DNA of 64,000 nucleotides from Paraescarpia echinospica (taxonomy: Eukaryota; Annelida; Polychaeta; Sabellida; Siboglinidae), in the NCBI GenBank assembly GCA_020002185.1, contig CM034531.1, positions 39,972,365-40,036,364 of the forward strand. Reading direction: 5' to 3'. A program made the position numbers and the translations under genes. Shown here piece by piece: positions 1 through 11,209 of this stretch. Position 1 is the first letter of the stretch. Each line of letters opens with the position of its first letter. The notes beneath the pieces are model-generated. The model ran no database searches. It had not been told where the DNA came from and saw nothing but the letters and a program-made list of their open reading frames with translations.

Positions 1-782
1 TTTAATCAAGATTTGTTGAATATTAAGGGAGATATGGTATATGCCTCTTTTCGATCAGCCCCTAGCTTTAAACTAGTACTTCTATATAAATGGGGCAGGG
101 GTCAGTTGCTAAGATTGTCTCACTCGCTACATAAGTCTGATATACTGCTGTGTTGTAACCATGTTTTAAGGTAGTAGGCCAAAGGACAGCATTTTTTGCC
201 TGTTGAAGAGAATGGCAGTAAGTTGACAAGATGCAGAAAATTTGGCACTCAGCAAGAATGTAAACCATACAGTAGTACTAATATTGAAGTTCAATGAAAT
301 TGTTGCAAAAGTTGAATTTGCATTATGCTTCTGTGATCAGGGTATTTAATTTTTTACAAGGAAAAATATATTCCTCTAGTTACTCCAGGCTTTATGAGTT
401 TACATACCAGCAGACACTGGGACGTGACTAGTGCCTGGCTAAATGGATGCAATGGTGTTTTGAAGTAGCATTAATTACCACATGAAAAATAAAAACTGAA
501 TTACCTAAACATGTTTTGTTATGCATGTAAGGAGCTTCTTCTTCTGAAGTAAATGGTTTTTATTTCATGAAAATTGGACAACTACTGACAAAGTTATTAA
601 GTTGGAAAGGTTACTACCCCAGGGGTTTTCGTTGGAACGGTGAACATGAACAATAACACAGAAAGAATAGGGTCACAGTATTTCTAGGGTGTACCCCTAT
701 TTTACCATTTTTGTCATTGTTTTCACAACAGATAAGTAATTGAGGTAATTACTTCAAATTTTGCATATAGGTATTTTCACAC
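1..782. other. AT-rich non-coding sequence, nothing recognised
   Basis: I see no exon, RNA gene or clear repeat boundary here. The short frames lack splice context or recognisable protein similarity. Confidence 0.5.
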
Positions 783-1271
783 GAGGAATTCATTTTTTTT
801 GCATTTTCATTGACCTAATTTGCATATTTCATGACCTAATTAGCATAATATGGCTGACATATTGAATCATAGATTGTAACAAGATGCAATTCATGTCATG
901 TCATTAATTGTTTAGAGTATATTTACAGGGTATTAGAAAATGTAAGATATCTTGTTTCATTATAGCTCATTTCAATCCCAATTTTTTTGGCAAAATTAGT
1001 GCATTATTAACATAATTATTACAAAATGAGGAATTAATTTTTTTGCATTTTCATTGACCTAATTTGCATATTTCATGACCTAATTAGCATAATATGGCTG
1101 ACATATTGAATCATAGACTGTAACAAGATGCAATTCATGTCATGTCATTAATTGTTTAGAATATATTTACAGGGTATTAGAAAATGTAAGATATCTTGTT
1201 TCATTATAGTTCATTTCAATCCCAATTTTTTGGCAAAATTAGTGCATCATTAGCATAATTATTACAAAATG
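783..1271. repeat. Tandem duplication, two 245-bp copies
   Basis: Two nearly identical blocks start with GAGGAATT at 783 and 1028, exactly 245 bp apart. Each contains TTGCATTTTCATTGACC, a paired TTTGCATA/TTAGCATA stretch, ATGGCTGACATATTGAATC and a GGGTATTAGAAAATG segment. They differ at only a few positions, so the duplication is recent. Confidence 0.85.
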
Positions 1272-1640
1272 GCAGCCATATTGAATGAGGATTCCCAATG
1301 TTTTTGTGAAGAAATTGTTATTCTGAGCATGTAACTCAGTAATGGCATTTACAATAGTACAGCATAAACTGTTTCATTGCTATCAATTAATTACCACAAT
1401 TTGTGGAGTAATTTGCATAAAATAAAATGGCGGACATATTAAATGTAGAATCCCAATTTTTGAATACATATTTTTCAAAAAGCACATCGTTAATATTTGA
1501 GGCATGTTGTAAAATAGTACAACACAAACATTTTCATTAGAACTCATTTAGTTGCCATTTGCATAATTGATTATGTAATTATCATAAAACAAAATGGCAG
1601 ACATAGTAAATGTGGAATCGTCATTCGTGTTATAAAAATT
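1272..1640. repeat. Degenerate continuation of the 245-bp repeat
   Basis: The motif AAATGGC-GACATATTAAATG recurs at about 1420-1445 and 1590-1612, each next to 'TTTGCATAA' and 'TAATT' stretches as in the two intact copies upstream. This suggests older, diverged copies of the same unit. Copy boundaries cannot be set by eye. Confidence 0.5.
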
Positions 1641-1934
1641 GTCAAAAGCATTATCATTTAACGTTTAGCGCTTCTTATCATAGTACTACATAGAGTTTAA
1701 TTAGTATAATTAGATGTCACTTAATTCCCACTGGGCATAATTAATGTCTATACTAGTTATACTTAGTTATGTGAATTGCAGAAAGTGTCCTGGACCTTAG
1801 AAATACCTGCATTTAAATACACCAGAATAATTAATAATTGCACCAACAACTCAAATTTTATTGTTAGTCTCTGTTGTTACAATAGCTATATAAACGTAGG
1901 AATATATAATTATTAATGGAAATACCAATCTTAA

Positions 1935-2100
1935 AGGAAAACAAAAGGCAACATTGTGGTGTTAAGCACCTAAAAGAGTTAACACAAACTAACCATTTGT
2001 ATCTACAATCAAAATTTTAAGTTCAGTGGTTTACTCGGAATGTTGTCTTAAAGTGGAAGATTCTAACGAAATCTGCGATAACATGTAGACTGCCATCTTA
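1935..2100 (+). repeat. Left terminal inverted repeat of the TTAA element
   Basis: It pairs with 7550-7712 reversed. Shared blocks include AAAGGAAAACAAAAGGCAAC, GGTGTTAAGCA, TAAAAGAGTTAA and CTACAATCAAA, then GGTTTAC. Beyond about 2045 the match is patchy. Confidence 0.75.
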
Positions 2101-4537
2101 GTGATGACGCGTTCATTTGACTGAAAGCAACCAATAAACGAGCAGCATTATTTCTGTCGTGTATGTCACACTGTCTTGTGTAGTTCGCGTAGTTGTTTCA
2201 GCTGTGGACAGGCTGGTTGGAAGCCTTCGAAATACAACGCACTATGTAGTATGTTCAGATAATTTTGAAGAAACGTGCTTCGAAGGAAGTCTATATCGTC
2301 AGTTAATGACACAAGATCCGACAAAACATCGCTGACGTCAATGTTTGAAGCCAGGTGCAGTGCCTACGATATTTAGTCACGGACCTCAGCCGTCGAAGCG
2401 ACGCATATTTTCGGTCAAACATGCCGAGAAATCAGATCGCAAGAAGGTTAGTACCGAGTTACTTGGTATCCAATTATAATCTGTTGACATTTGAGATGCA
2501 AGATATGCTGGAGGCAAGCTACAACAGTACCAGAATGTACTATATTGCACCACAAAGAGTTTAGACTTTAGAAGATAGCCGAATAGCAAAAGTTAACGGC
2601 AATCAAGTCACGTGAGCGATATTACAGTAACGGATTAACAAGGGCTGGAATAATTGTCGTTTATAATAACATTGCAAAACTTACTGTATTTTGTGTTAAA
2701 TAAACAAAAACTTGTAAATACGTTCTGCATTCATATTGCATTAGAAATTGTCATATATCGAAATGTTTGGCCTATTATTTATGTCATGATGTTATATAAT
2801 TATGTGTGACTACTGTTTATGTGACGAAGAATATCACTATGTACTCTTTTGTAAAATGTTTAAAATGGGTTCATTTGTGTTTTGTAAAATTACATAATGT
2901 TACTCAATTTTAGTTAAGGGGATACAACCCAGGTGAGTGTTTTTTTTTTTAAATACTAAAATATTTGTTATGCCAGATTAAGATAGCTTATTATGTTTAC
3001 TGTGAATATATATATAATTTTACAACAATTGCATACCTTTAAACCACTCTTATCCATAGAATAAGGGTGTCAATATCAAGTAATGTTTATCCATTATGCC
3101 ACATGTGATGGCCATTTAAAAAATACATTGAAATTCTGCATTTGGAAGGATATCTCTGGGAGTAATTATGTGATCCAAATATAGTTATCAATGAGCTCAC
3201 CAGATACACCATGTTTGTATTATAAAAATACTGGCATCACTCAATAATCATATATTGTTGAAATATCTTTAATAATATACCATGTGCACACATCTTCACC
3301 GACTTGTTTTTGCACACTAATAGCAAAAACAGATAACAGCTGTTTTGAAAATATCTTGATTTGGGTCAAAAATATAAATAATTGTAATAAGCATTTCAGC
3401 TCGATCACCAACATGATGTGGCACATGGGGAAAGGCATCAACCGCAAGTTTACTGCGAAGGTCTGAGGCAATGGATGTGAGGACCTCCTTCATTGGATAC
3501 AGAATGTATCAAACCATCTGTGGTGGTTGTGCAACATGCAACGGTGACGCACAGTTGCTGGAGTAAGTACCAAACTTGATATGAGGCATGTCCAAAGCAA
3601 CAAGTAACCTTTAGATTTGCAATCAGTAGATGATGAGTAGGGACCACGACCCAAGTAGTGTAAGGTGAATTCCAGTTACCGACTTGAATCCCAAATACAC
3701 TAAATCAGCTCCTATGCATAACTAACATTATAATAAGTTTTCGAAATTATTGCATTTCATAGGCATCCAACTCGTTTTTTTCAGGAGGGCTACTCAAAAG
3801 TACCAGCCAGCATGACTACTACCTTATCAGTAAGTGTGTTTATTCAGACTTCAAAAACTGATAATGTAAATGCTGTTTACATGTTGTGTGTTAATATGTG
3901 GACCACCGACTTATGTATGGGACCAAAAATGTTACGTAGTCAAAGTTCCTGATGACCAACTTTTCAGTAGTTCAGTTACTCAGATGTGAGGGGGGCGAAT
4001 ACTCCACAGATGGATAGTGCCCATTCTGTATCACCCTACCTATTCCTTGAAATCAGTTGCTGTGTACATTTATGAGTACTGTTACTTGAGTGTAATAAAT
4101 TACATCTCCGTGTAATAATTACATTCCAGAATGCAATTGTCTGTAATGAAATAAATAAGAGCACTTGTGTCGTTATCACCAATTTTATTAAAGAAATATA
4201 ACATCAAAACATGATATCAAAATACATTGATTGTATACAGTAGATACAGAAATTAAGAAGAAAAAAAGTTATAATAAATTATGTGAAGGAATGTGATGAT
4301 GGAATGCCTTATTTGTAAGGATCAGTATCATTTTTACTAATGCACCAGTGTGATTGCCATTGTATTGTTACTAAAAACAACCAACACTTTACACAGGAAA
4401 AGCATTTTAAAGTTCACTGAATGCTACATTCATAAGGTAAATAACAGCAGCTTACTAACAACATATAGACTGGTGTGTTACACCAGTTGTTTGCAGACAT
4501 TTTATTAGAATACTGCATGCACTATTCTTCACTGTAG
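2101..4537. other. Interior of the TTAA element, no supported gene
   Basis: The first 500 bp are less AT-rich and could be a promoter or 5' exon region. The short + strand frame at 2355-2564 has no recognisable domain. The rest is AT-rich and non-coding to the eye. Confidence 0.4.
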
Positions 4538-4804
4538 GAATGAAAGCTAGATTGATGCTGTCTGCTCTGGTGTGGAACTACCGACCACGTCCCAGCCCAG
4601 ACAAACCTGTTGAGACTGGTGTCATGTGGTCCAAAAGACGCAAGCAATGGGTGCTGCATAACAGACCACAGCAGGTGAACCCACGTACCCACCTACCAAT
4701 GCTCACGGATCGAGTGTTTATAAAGAAATATCACACTGCATCCGATCACAGTCACTGGGGCAGATGTCCCAAAACCAGAGAAGGAGGATCTGCTGGCAGC
4801 AAGA
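4538..4804 (+). pseudogene. Exon-like C-terminal piece of a transposon protein
   Basis: An open segment lies between a good acceptor (TTCACTGTAG before 4538) and a good donor (AAGA|GTAAGT at 4804/4805). It encodes a basic peptide starting at M4540 with 'KARLMLSALVWNY', followed by 'SKRRKQWV'. I recall similar basic tails, with an 'LAALxxN' core and a lysine-rich 'KK..W.V' block, at the C-terminus of uncharacterised transposon proteins in marine invertebrates. That assignment is from memory and uncertain. No partner exons were identified, so this is probably a relic of the TTAA element's gene. Confidence 0.4.
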
Positions 4805-4863
4805 GTAAGTCAATTTGTAAAGAAACAGTAAATACTGCCACCACCCACACGTACATTGTCTAG

Positions 4864-5170
4864 TTTAGTTTTCAAGTCCAGAGGGGTATCCCTCGTGTTT
4901 TCCCCCATCGGGGGCAGGGAACCTTGATCTTATTTCATGGCTGGTGCATGCTGGTAGAACTCTCCGTAACCTTCGTCCCAGCTTGCCATGGATCTACCAG
5001 GTAAACTGTATGCAGCCCACCTGAGACCTGAAATAAATTAGGCTCAAATAAACATCTGTAAATAAATGACATATAAAAATCGGTTCTATAATGACACCAT
5101 TCCTTTATATAAATTGTTTACCATTAAACATATGTTCATCTGGAATAAGGCAAATATTGATAATTTTGCA
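4864..5170. other. Non-coding interior of TTAA element
   Basis: It contains a small GC-richer patch with the palindromic run CCCCCATCGGGGG near 4902. I cannot assign it. Confidence 0.3.
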
Positions 5171-5256
5171 CTACAGAACAAATTATGACGGTGCAACAAA
5201 CATTGTATCTATATGGTATGATAACTTAAGAGGAACCATTATAATTTGTTCTGTAG
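5171..5256. repeat. Perfectly placed inverted repeat (hairpin)
   Basis: The arms are 5171-5192 (CTACAGAACAAATTATGACG plus GT) and 5235-5256, complementary at about 20 of 22 positions, with a 42-nt loop. It could be a small foldback element or a secondary structure. No RNA gene type is recognised. Confidence 0.6.
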
Positions 5257-5497
5257 TGAGAGAGTATCACTTTATTCATACAGTAGAATACAATAAAGTG
5301 TGAAACGATAACCCAAGTACATGTGTGAATACAGTAAATAGCTATGTATAGTAGTATATTGTAGCAGGATAAGGTAAATAATGACTAACGGTTAAAGTGT
5401 CATATTAAAAATGAACACATTTATGTATAGGATTACTTGCTGTCGAGGGGAATTTTATTTTGTAATTATTGTCATATTAGGGCGATGGTCATCATAT

Positions 5498-5803
5498 TTA
5501 AATTAGTCTTGGGTCAAACCATTGTGGTTTGTCTTTACATTTAGAAAGAGTGAATGGCATTAGCAGGGCTAGTATAGACAAGCATACGATTGAATTAGTT
5601 GTTTTGTTGGTCGTTATATTCCAAGAGATTTTAAGGAGGTTGTCAGTCTTAGATTTGTTAGGTTCAGATACATAGCCTCTGCAACCTATTTCAATGCATG
5701 TTAAGTCTGATTTTATTCCGTTATTGTTTACATCATGGATTAGTGTGACATACTTTTTTAACGTTAGTTTTGAATACATGATCTTTCTTGATGTTAGTTT
5801 CAA
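5498..5803 (-). pseudogene. LINE ORF2-like C-terminal fragment
   Basis: A - strand frame of about 100 codons contains 'KYVTLIHDVNNNGIK' followed by 'CIEIGCRGYVSEPNKSK'. The 'E-GCRG-V' motif is familiar from the C-terminal portion of LINE-type reverse transcriptase proteins in invertebrates (recall, not searched). There is no upstream reverse transcriptase domain, so this is a fragment nested in the TTAA element. Confidence 0.4.
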
Positions 5804-5959
5804 ATGGTAGTCAGTTCAATTATGTTAATTTGCTTAGCATGTAGATGGTAGATGACGTATGGTAAGTCCACTAAGTAATTTCCCTGGAAGATTGCTAATA
5901 ATTTGGGCATCAGGCATGAGATTGCTGACAAAATTATCTATATATATTTGTATTACAAA

Positions 5960-6160
5960 GTTAGTGGTGGAGGGGACAGCTCCCGTCGGCAGACCAAGGA
6001 AGACCTGGCAGAACTCCGTGTCTGCAGACTTGAATCTGATGGGTATCGACCATCGGGATGCACGGGACTGTGTCAAGTGGAAGAGGGCAATTGGAAGAAA
6101 GGCGATCCCAGCAGAGCCTGGAAACACCGCCTCTAAACAATGATGATGATGATGATTGCT
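5960..6160 (+). pseudogene. 3' end of a LINE with (ATG)n tail
   Basis: The + strand frame reads 'GRPRKTWQNSVSADLNLMG' followed by 'VKWKRAIGRK' and a stop at 6141-6143. This pattern (GRP-K-W, then a short helix, then W-R-I) is typical of the last residues of many LINE ORF2 proteins. It is followed at once by a run of ATGATGATG, like a LINE 3' microsatellite tail. The copy is strongly 5'-truncated and points opposite to the neighbouring - strand LINE fragment. Confidence 0.6.
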
Positions 6161-7143
6161 AGTGCTACTATGATGTTGTATTGTGTTCATTATTAATACA
6201 TTTCAATAAATAGATAACAACACATTTCACTGGTCTTGTAACAATGCATGCACATATATACGTACTTGTTTGTTGGACGGTCTAATTCCCATTCTGCAGC
6301 ATCACCTGCTCCAAAGAATTATAAATCCCCTGCTGTTTGTAACGCACAGCAGTCCACCTGTAACAAAGAATTAAGCATTTAAATAATAGTTTTACACGAA
6401 TGTTAAGCAAACATGGATTATTATTCTGAACAAATTTCACAAAGAATGCATCACGATCCTCTAACTGTATTCATCCCAGTATTACACCTGGGTCAATAGA
6501 AATATCATGCAGATTAAGGAAGGCCGTTTTGAAATGTGTCAATATTTGCACAAAACAGTGGTCATTTTATTTGTCACCAAAACAAATGGGGGCTCTGGCT
6601 GAAAAATGTTCAATGTATATTTCATTCATAAGACCCAATGTAAACTTTGCCTTTGGGCAAAAAAATTGCAGTATGCATAAAGTTTAAAATAATCTATCTA
6701 CCTGCCATGTGTTTAAAATGTAGTACTGTCACATATTGTTCATACATGCATAGCCATTACTGCGAATGTGAAGAGTGTCGACGGGGATAGAACAAAAGGG
6801 GAGTTAATTCCTGCTTATTTTCTATCATAGCTCTGCACAATTTTGGTTCACATGAACCATGGAACCATTCAACTACATTTCTTTTAAAAAGTAAGGGTAC
6901 AGCCTTGGGTGGTATTCGAAAATGGACATGTCAAAGTTCAAACACTGAGTCCAGAGGCACTGAGAGTGAGATCTAACTAAGTTAAAAGTCGACCAATCCC
7001 AAATGTAAAGACAAGTGACATGTCCCGGCCCGAGCGACCATCTCTCGCTGTTCATACGCAGCCCGGAACTTAGGCTCATCGGTTATTTAAACAATAAACT
7101 AAACGTATTAATAATTACCTTCACCAACAGCGTTGCTGTCGAG
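6161..7143. other. Non-coding interior of TTAA element
   Basis: I see no domain or repeat here. Confidence 0.4.
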
Positions 7144-7418
7144 TCACAACCGCCTCCTGGCAGCAGACATATTCAGTTCTTGTTCCTGAACAAGGAGATC
7201 GCTGCAGCATTTTCCACACCGACACCAGTCAATTTCATGTCGGCATGGTATGCGCCTCGACATTTCCACTGCCCGTGGGCCTTCCTGTTCGTGCCCACCG
7301 ACACGTGCCTCTGCCATATCTTCCAACACAGGCCCTTGTTTTTGTGGTTCAAACCGGTAACCAGCTGGTTCGAAATCGATTTGGTTTTCGTTGTCTTCCG
7401 AAGAATCAGGAAAGCCAT
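7144..7418 (-). pseudogene. P2X7 C-terminal-like zinc-motif exon, frameshifted
   Basis: On the - strand a start codon in good context (AAGATGGC, ATG at 7416-7418) opens a frame reading 'MAFLILRK'. The adjacent frame gives an acidic stretch 'DGFPDSSEDNEN', then 'GYRFEPQ' and 'IDWCRCGKC', ending in a stop at 7144. An acidic leader, a '-YRFEP-' block and a 'WC-CG-C' zinc motif in that order match the P2X7-receptor C-terminal-like domain found in many small marine-invertebrate proteins, often near mobile elements (recall). The ATG and the domain are offset by one base in a short T run, so the reading frame looks broken by a 1-bp change. It lies just inside the right inverted repeat and reads inward. 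Confidence 0.45.
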
Positions 7419-7549
7419 CTTATTTACACAGTCACAGCGCATGCGCACATAGTTTAATTGGTAAACTTACCATAGCGCCACCTAACGGAGTTGGGAACAA
7501 ATAGTACGCAGAACATTTACGAAGCGAGTTACGACAGTGTGACGTCACT

Positions 7550-7712
7550 TTCTTCTAACAATGGCGTAGTCCATAGAAATTCGGTAGTTGTGTGTTCAAA
7601 AATGTTTTTCTGGTAAACCGCTGACGTTAAAAATTTGATTGTAGTTGGAAATTGTTAATTTGTATTAACTCTTTTAGATGCTTAACACCAAAATGTTGCC
7701 TTTTGTTTTCCT
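7550..7712 (-). repeat. Right terminal inverted repeat of the TTAA element
   Basis: Reverse complement of the left arm, best matched at 7598-7712. TTAA follows immediately at 7713-7716. Confidence 0.75.
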
Positions 7713-7716
7713 TTAA

Positions 7717-8030
7717 ACTGGCTAGTTATGACTACTAGTAAGCAAACAACAAATGTAATAAGTTCTTATTTTATATTTAACAGAGTAAGCTAGCGTACTG
7801 TGAATAGCGATTGCCTGTATGACAGCTAGGCGCCAAATCCGTCTAGCGGACAACCAGCGCAACGCGGTTGTCTGCCTGGCGGATATCCAGTGGCATGCTG
7901 ACGTTACTAGGCGGATGTTACTATTTTTACCACACCGTCACTGTCTGCGGTGGCGTTCTCGAAAACTGTGCAACTAGGTTGCACAAAATGTGTTCTCCGC
8001 ACTTGTAAACCTTTTTAAAATATCACATAA
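7717..8030. other. Spacer between two transposons
   Basis: It includes a GC-richer patch (7820-7960) with several CGCC and GCGG motifs. I see no gene. Confidence 0.35.
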
Positions 8031-8034
8031 TATA

Positions 8035-8060
8035 TGTGACCCGCGACAGCAAAATCAGTC
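8035..8060 (+). repeat. Left terminal inverted repeat, TGTGACCC element
   Basis: It matches the reverse complement of 11726-11751 with two mismatches and follows TATA. Confidence 0.85.
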
Positions 8061-8606
8061 GAAAGTCGCAAATAGAGATTATCGGCTACCGGCGCATATA
8101 ATGGCACAGGTCAAAATTTTCACTTTTCATGTTTTGACATTTTCGAGCACTAAAATGTATTATCTTTGTTTGCATCTTATTTCATGCATGATAAAATATC
8201 ATTAGCATGCTATAAATGAACAGTTTGTAAACGCTAGTCACTTGAAAAGGGGATTAAACTGAAACAAAAGCGATAATCTCGACCTAATCTAGACAGACCG
8301 CTTTCGCCTACTAAGTGGGGCAACCCCATTATCCGGGTATCGTTGTAAAGATCGGAATTCCCTCTTTCCCGCTGCAGTAATGGTATTTCCAATGACATCA
8401 TATTCAGCCAATGAGCGCATTTGTAAGAAAGGCTACAGGCGTAAACAAATGCCACAATTTATGCACAGCGTTCAGCGATTGGTTGGAATCGTATCACGTG
8501 GTGGATCAGATCCAAGATGGCTTCGTCTTTGTGTCCCGTTTCCATGTAAATATTGTTCGTTCATCATCAGTTTGTTACTATGTAGCAGTAAAATTAGATG
8601 TAATCT

Positions 8607-9211
8607 ATGGCGTTATCGAAGAACGTAGCAGTTGCGGACTGTTTGAACAGCGTACGCGGAAGTAGTGTCGAGTCTGCCGCGACAGAGGCGCAATGGATGG
8701 AGCTGCTGTCAGATTATTTTGGGGGCGCCGTCTCCGATGGCGATGACAGCATCAGCAGCAACGAAAGTGAGAGTTCGGATGTCAGTCAGAATGAGAGTGA
8801 CAATAACGATGATGACAGCCTGGCTGGTTCAGTCGTCATCGATGAAGTGGCAGCAGTGATGGACTCTGTAGATGTTGTTGATGACGAGAACAGTGCAGCT
8901 GAGCAGCGGAAAATATGCGAGTTTAGTTGTGTAAACAAGTCGTCAAAAAGCAGCTGTCATCTGCACAATGACAATCCATGCTACAGTGGCTTCACTGAAG
9001 AGTTTGTGCTGGAGTTAAGGATGAACATGAGTTCCTTACCAGACTATGAGAAAGATCTCATCATTCTGGGGAAAATTAGTTCCACGATCCGCAATGCTCC
9101 GATGACTGAGAAGTCAAAACGAAAAGAGCAGACAGCCAGACAGCAACAGCACACAAACTACTGTGTCGAAGGACAACGGGTCTGCAGAGAAACTTTCAAG
9201 TTTCTGCACTG
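8607..9211 (+). CDS. Transposase-like protein, exon 1
   Basis: The frame opens at ATG 8607 ('MALSKNVAV', residues 1-9) and ends at a consensus donor (CACTG|GTAAGT, 9211/9212) after 201 codons plus two bases. The first third is acidic and Ser/Asp/Asn-rich and probably disordered. A Cys/His cluster follows (C-x3-C, then C-x-LH, near residues 108-121), then 'GFTEEFVLELR' and a helical 'KDLIILGKISSTIR' block. The exon ends in a basic 'RKEQTARQQQH' segment and 'CRETFKFLH'. This N-terminal layout is familiar from DUF7869 proteins. The gene sits between the inverted repeats and has no other partner. Confidence 0.7.
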
Positions 9212-9663
9212 GTAAGTACTGTAGTTTTGAAAATCTCTATTATATAATAATTCTTACAATGCCTGCTCCAGACCCTGACTGGACTGTTATTAACATTGTT
9301 AATAATGATCTGGGTGTTCACTTGTCACCTGACTGGACTGTTGTGATTGAATTATTGTACTGTCACCCGGGTGAATGCAAAACACGTATCAGCTCAGCTC
9401 CTGGTTTAGAAGTAATAGTGTTTAAATAAATAGGTACCACAATATACATACAACATACACCTCAAGTTGTGTGCCCCTGCATTATTATAGTAGTTGAAGT
9501 TATTAGTACCGACAAAATGTGTATCCTGTATTCTGATAAATCTCTTAATAAAAACACTTTTTTATATTTTCCTTGCATGTTTAATACAGTATAAATTACT
9601 GAACACTAGTACGTCGTTATATTAAACATGTTTATTAAATATCATTCATGTTTTTTGTTGCAG
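9212..9663 (+). other. Intron of the transposase-like gene
   Basis: A 452-bp intron with donor GTAAGT and acceptor TTTTTTGTTGCAG. The joined reading frame crosses it cleanly: two bases TG plus C make a Cys codon. Confidence 0.75.
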
Positions 9664-10810
9664 CATCAGCCAAGACAAGCTTACAGCACTGCTGAAACAC
9701 TACAAGGAGTTCGGACTGACACCTCGGTACAAGAAATCTGGAGGCCAACGTGCAGCAGATGTCCGACTACTGACTGATGCCGACATATCCAGAGTCGTTG
9801 CCTTTCTCGTCAACTTTGCAGAAGACCATTCCTTGATGTTGCCTGGCCGAATCCCTGGATACAAGCGGTTTGACATCAAACTATTGCCATCCAACTACAC
9901 CAAGGCGAGTGTCTGGCGACTTTATACAGCTGCTATGGAAGCAGCTGGTGAACGCGCCGTCAAGGTTGACTCCTTCCGCAAACTGTGGCGAACCCTTGTG
10001 CCGTACATTGTGAAAACGCGACCAATGACAGATCTTTGTTGGATCTGTCAAAAGAACAACTCGGCCATCTACAGAAGTGCAAATGTGTCTGATGATAATA
10101 AATCTGAGAGAGTCAGGCACCAACAGGCACATCTGCAGAAAGTTGTGAGAGAGCGGTCACTGTACCAAGACATGGTGAGAGCATCAAAGATAGTGGTGGA
10201 GCGAGAAGGGGGCAAACTTGGCGTCAACACGCCAGCATCCAAGGACATCACCATGCATTACAGTTTTGACTATACACAACAAGTGCATTTCCCCTCAGAC
10301 CCAGTGCAACCTGGGCCAATGTACTTCCTTTGTCCAAGAAAGTGCGGTTTGTTTGGTGTGACATGTGAGGGAATGCCACAACAGGTGACATACCTGATTG
10401 ACGAAGGAATGGCCATCACCAAAGGAGCTAATTCTGTTATTAGCTACTTGGACCATTTCTTCGCCAATTATGGTGTTGAAGAGATGCAAGTCCACCTGCA
10501 TTGTGACAACTGTTCTGGCCAGAACAAAAACAACTACCTGCTGTGGTATCTGGCATGGCGAGTCACACACTCATTGCACCTGTCTGTCTCACTAAACTTC
10601 CTCATCACAGGGCACACTAAATTTGGACCTGACTGGTGCTTTGGCTTGATCAAGCAGAACTATCGTCGACACATGGTGTCGTGTTTGGACGATATCGTTG
10701 ATGTTGTCAAAACGGGCATCAACATCCCACAGAAAGTTGGAACGGAAGATGGTGAAGTTGTTGTGCCCCAGGCTGACTGGCAGTCATTTCTGAGGCCTTT
10801 TTCCGTGTGA
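9664..10810 (+). CDS. Transposase-like protein, exon 2 (DUF7869-type core)
   Basis: It continues exon 1 from residue 202 to a stop at 10808-10810, about 583 residues in total. It begins with 'ISQDKLTALLKHYKEFG', a helical DNA-binding-like region, then 'SFRKLWRTLVPYIV' and a CWIC zinc pair near residues 327-330. The core follows: 'SFDYTQQVHFP' with Asp about 404, 'LHCDNCSGQNKNNYLLWYL' with Asp about 483, and 'GHTKFGPDWCFGLIK' with Asp about 525. The D-N-x-GQNKNN block is the hallmark of DUF7869. Three spaced acidic residues suggest an RNase H-like DDE/D nuclease fold (inference). The stop falls early: conserved tail sequence continues after 10800 in a shifted frame. Confidence 0.7.
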
Positions 10811-11209
10811 TGAAAGGCATCAAACAGTACCACCATTTCCGGTTTGATGTGGCTCAACCTGGAGTGGTTCAGGAAGGAGTTTGCCGATTCGGAGGAGATG
10901 TGTGAACTGCTTCTGGATGCTGAGGTGTTGCCACCACCCCACCGGCCTCGACCCAGCACACCACCTGGCTTGAACAACGCCAGAAAGTGGTACCTCCACA
11001 AAAAAATTCAGGAATTTTGCACACCGAACACCAAGGACATCACATGTCCTCAGCCAGACGAGGAGCCTGAGAGTGAGAGTGTGGTGCAGCCAGTAGTGCA
11101 ACGGAGTGCTGGGCCTACTAGCCACAGTCGTGGTTGCGGGCGTGGAAAAGCTCGGCCACATATTGATGAACATCCTGCAGCAAAACGTGGACGGAGGGGG
11201 CGCCACTAG
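10796..11209 (+). pseudogene. Frameshifted C-terminal tail of the transposase-like gene
   Basis: In a frame offset from exon 2, 10796-10868 encodes 'FFRVMKGIKQYHHFRFD', which fits the family's conserved 'GI--YHHFRF' block. At about 10868 the homology returns to the original frame with 'RKEFADSEEMCELLL', then 'ARKWYLHKKIQEFC' and 'DITCPQP', ending in a basic Arg/Gly tail at 11209. Two compensating frame changes about 65-70 bp apart therefore interrupt an otherwise conserved C-terminus. They may be real decay, a tiny unrecognised splice event or assembly errors. Confidence 0.6.

Larger units (their letters stand above)
1935..7712. mobile_element. TTAA-flanked DNA transposon remnant with long inverted repeats
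   Basis: The ends are long inverted repeats. The left arm starts AGGAAAACAAAAGGCAAC at 1935 and the right arm is its reverse complement ending at 7712. TTAA stands immediately outside both ends (1931-1934 and 7713-7716). Similarity is strong for about 110 bp and continues more weakly for another 50 bp or so. A TTAA target duplication is known for the piggyBac and Kolobok superfamilies; which one applies here is inference. Inside are an exon-like + strand segment (4538-4804), a - strand zinc-motif exon just inside the right arm (7144-7418) and LINE fragments (5498-6160). No intact transposase remains. Confidence 0.7.

Noticed and set aside
9163..9429. + strand frame running through the transposase intron
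   Set aside because: It crosses a consensus donor and reads mostly intron; the protein match continues only after splicing to 9664.
10295..10570. - strand frames across the transposase-like gene
   Set aside because: Shadows of the + strand coding exon, without family similarity.
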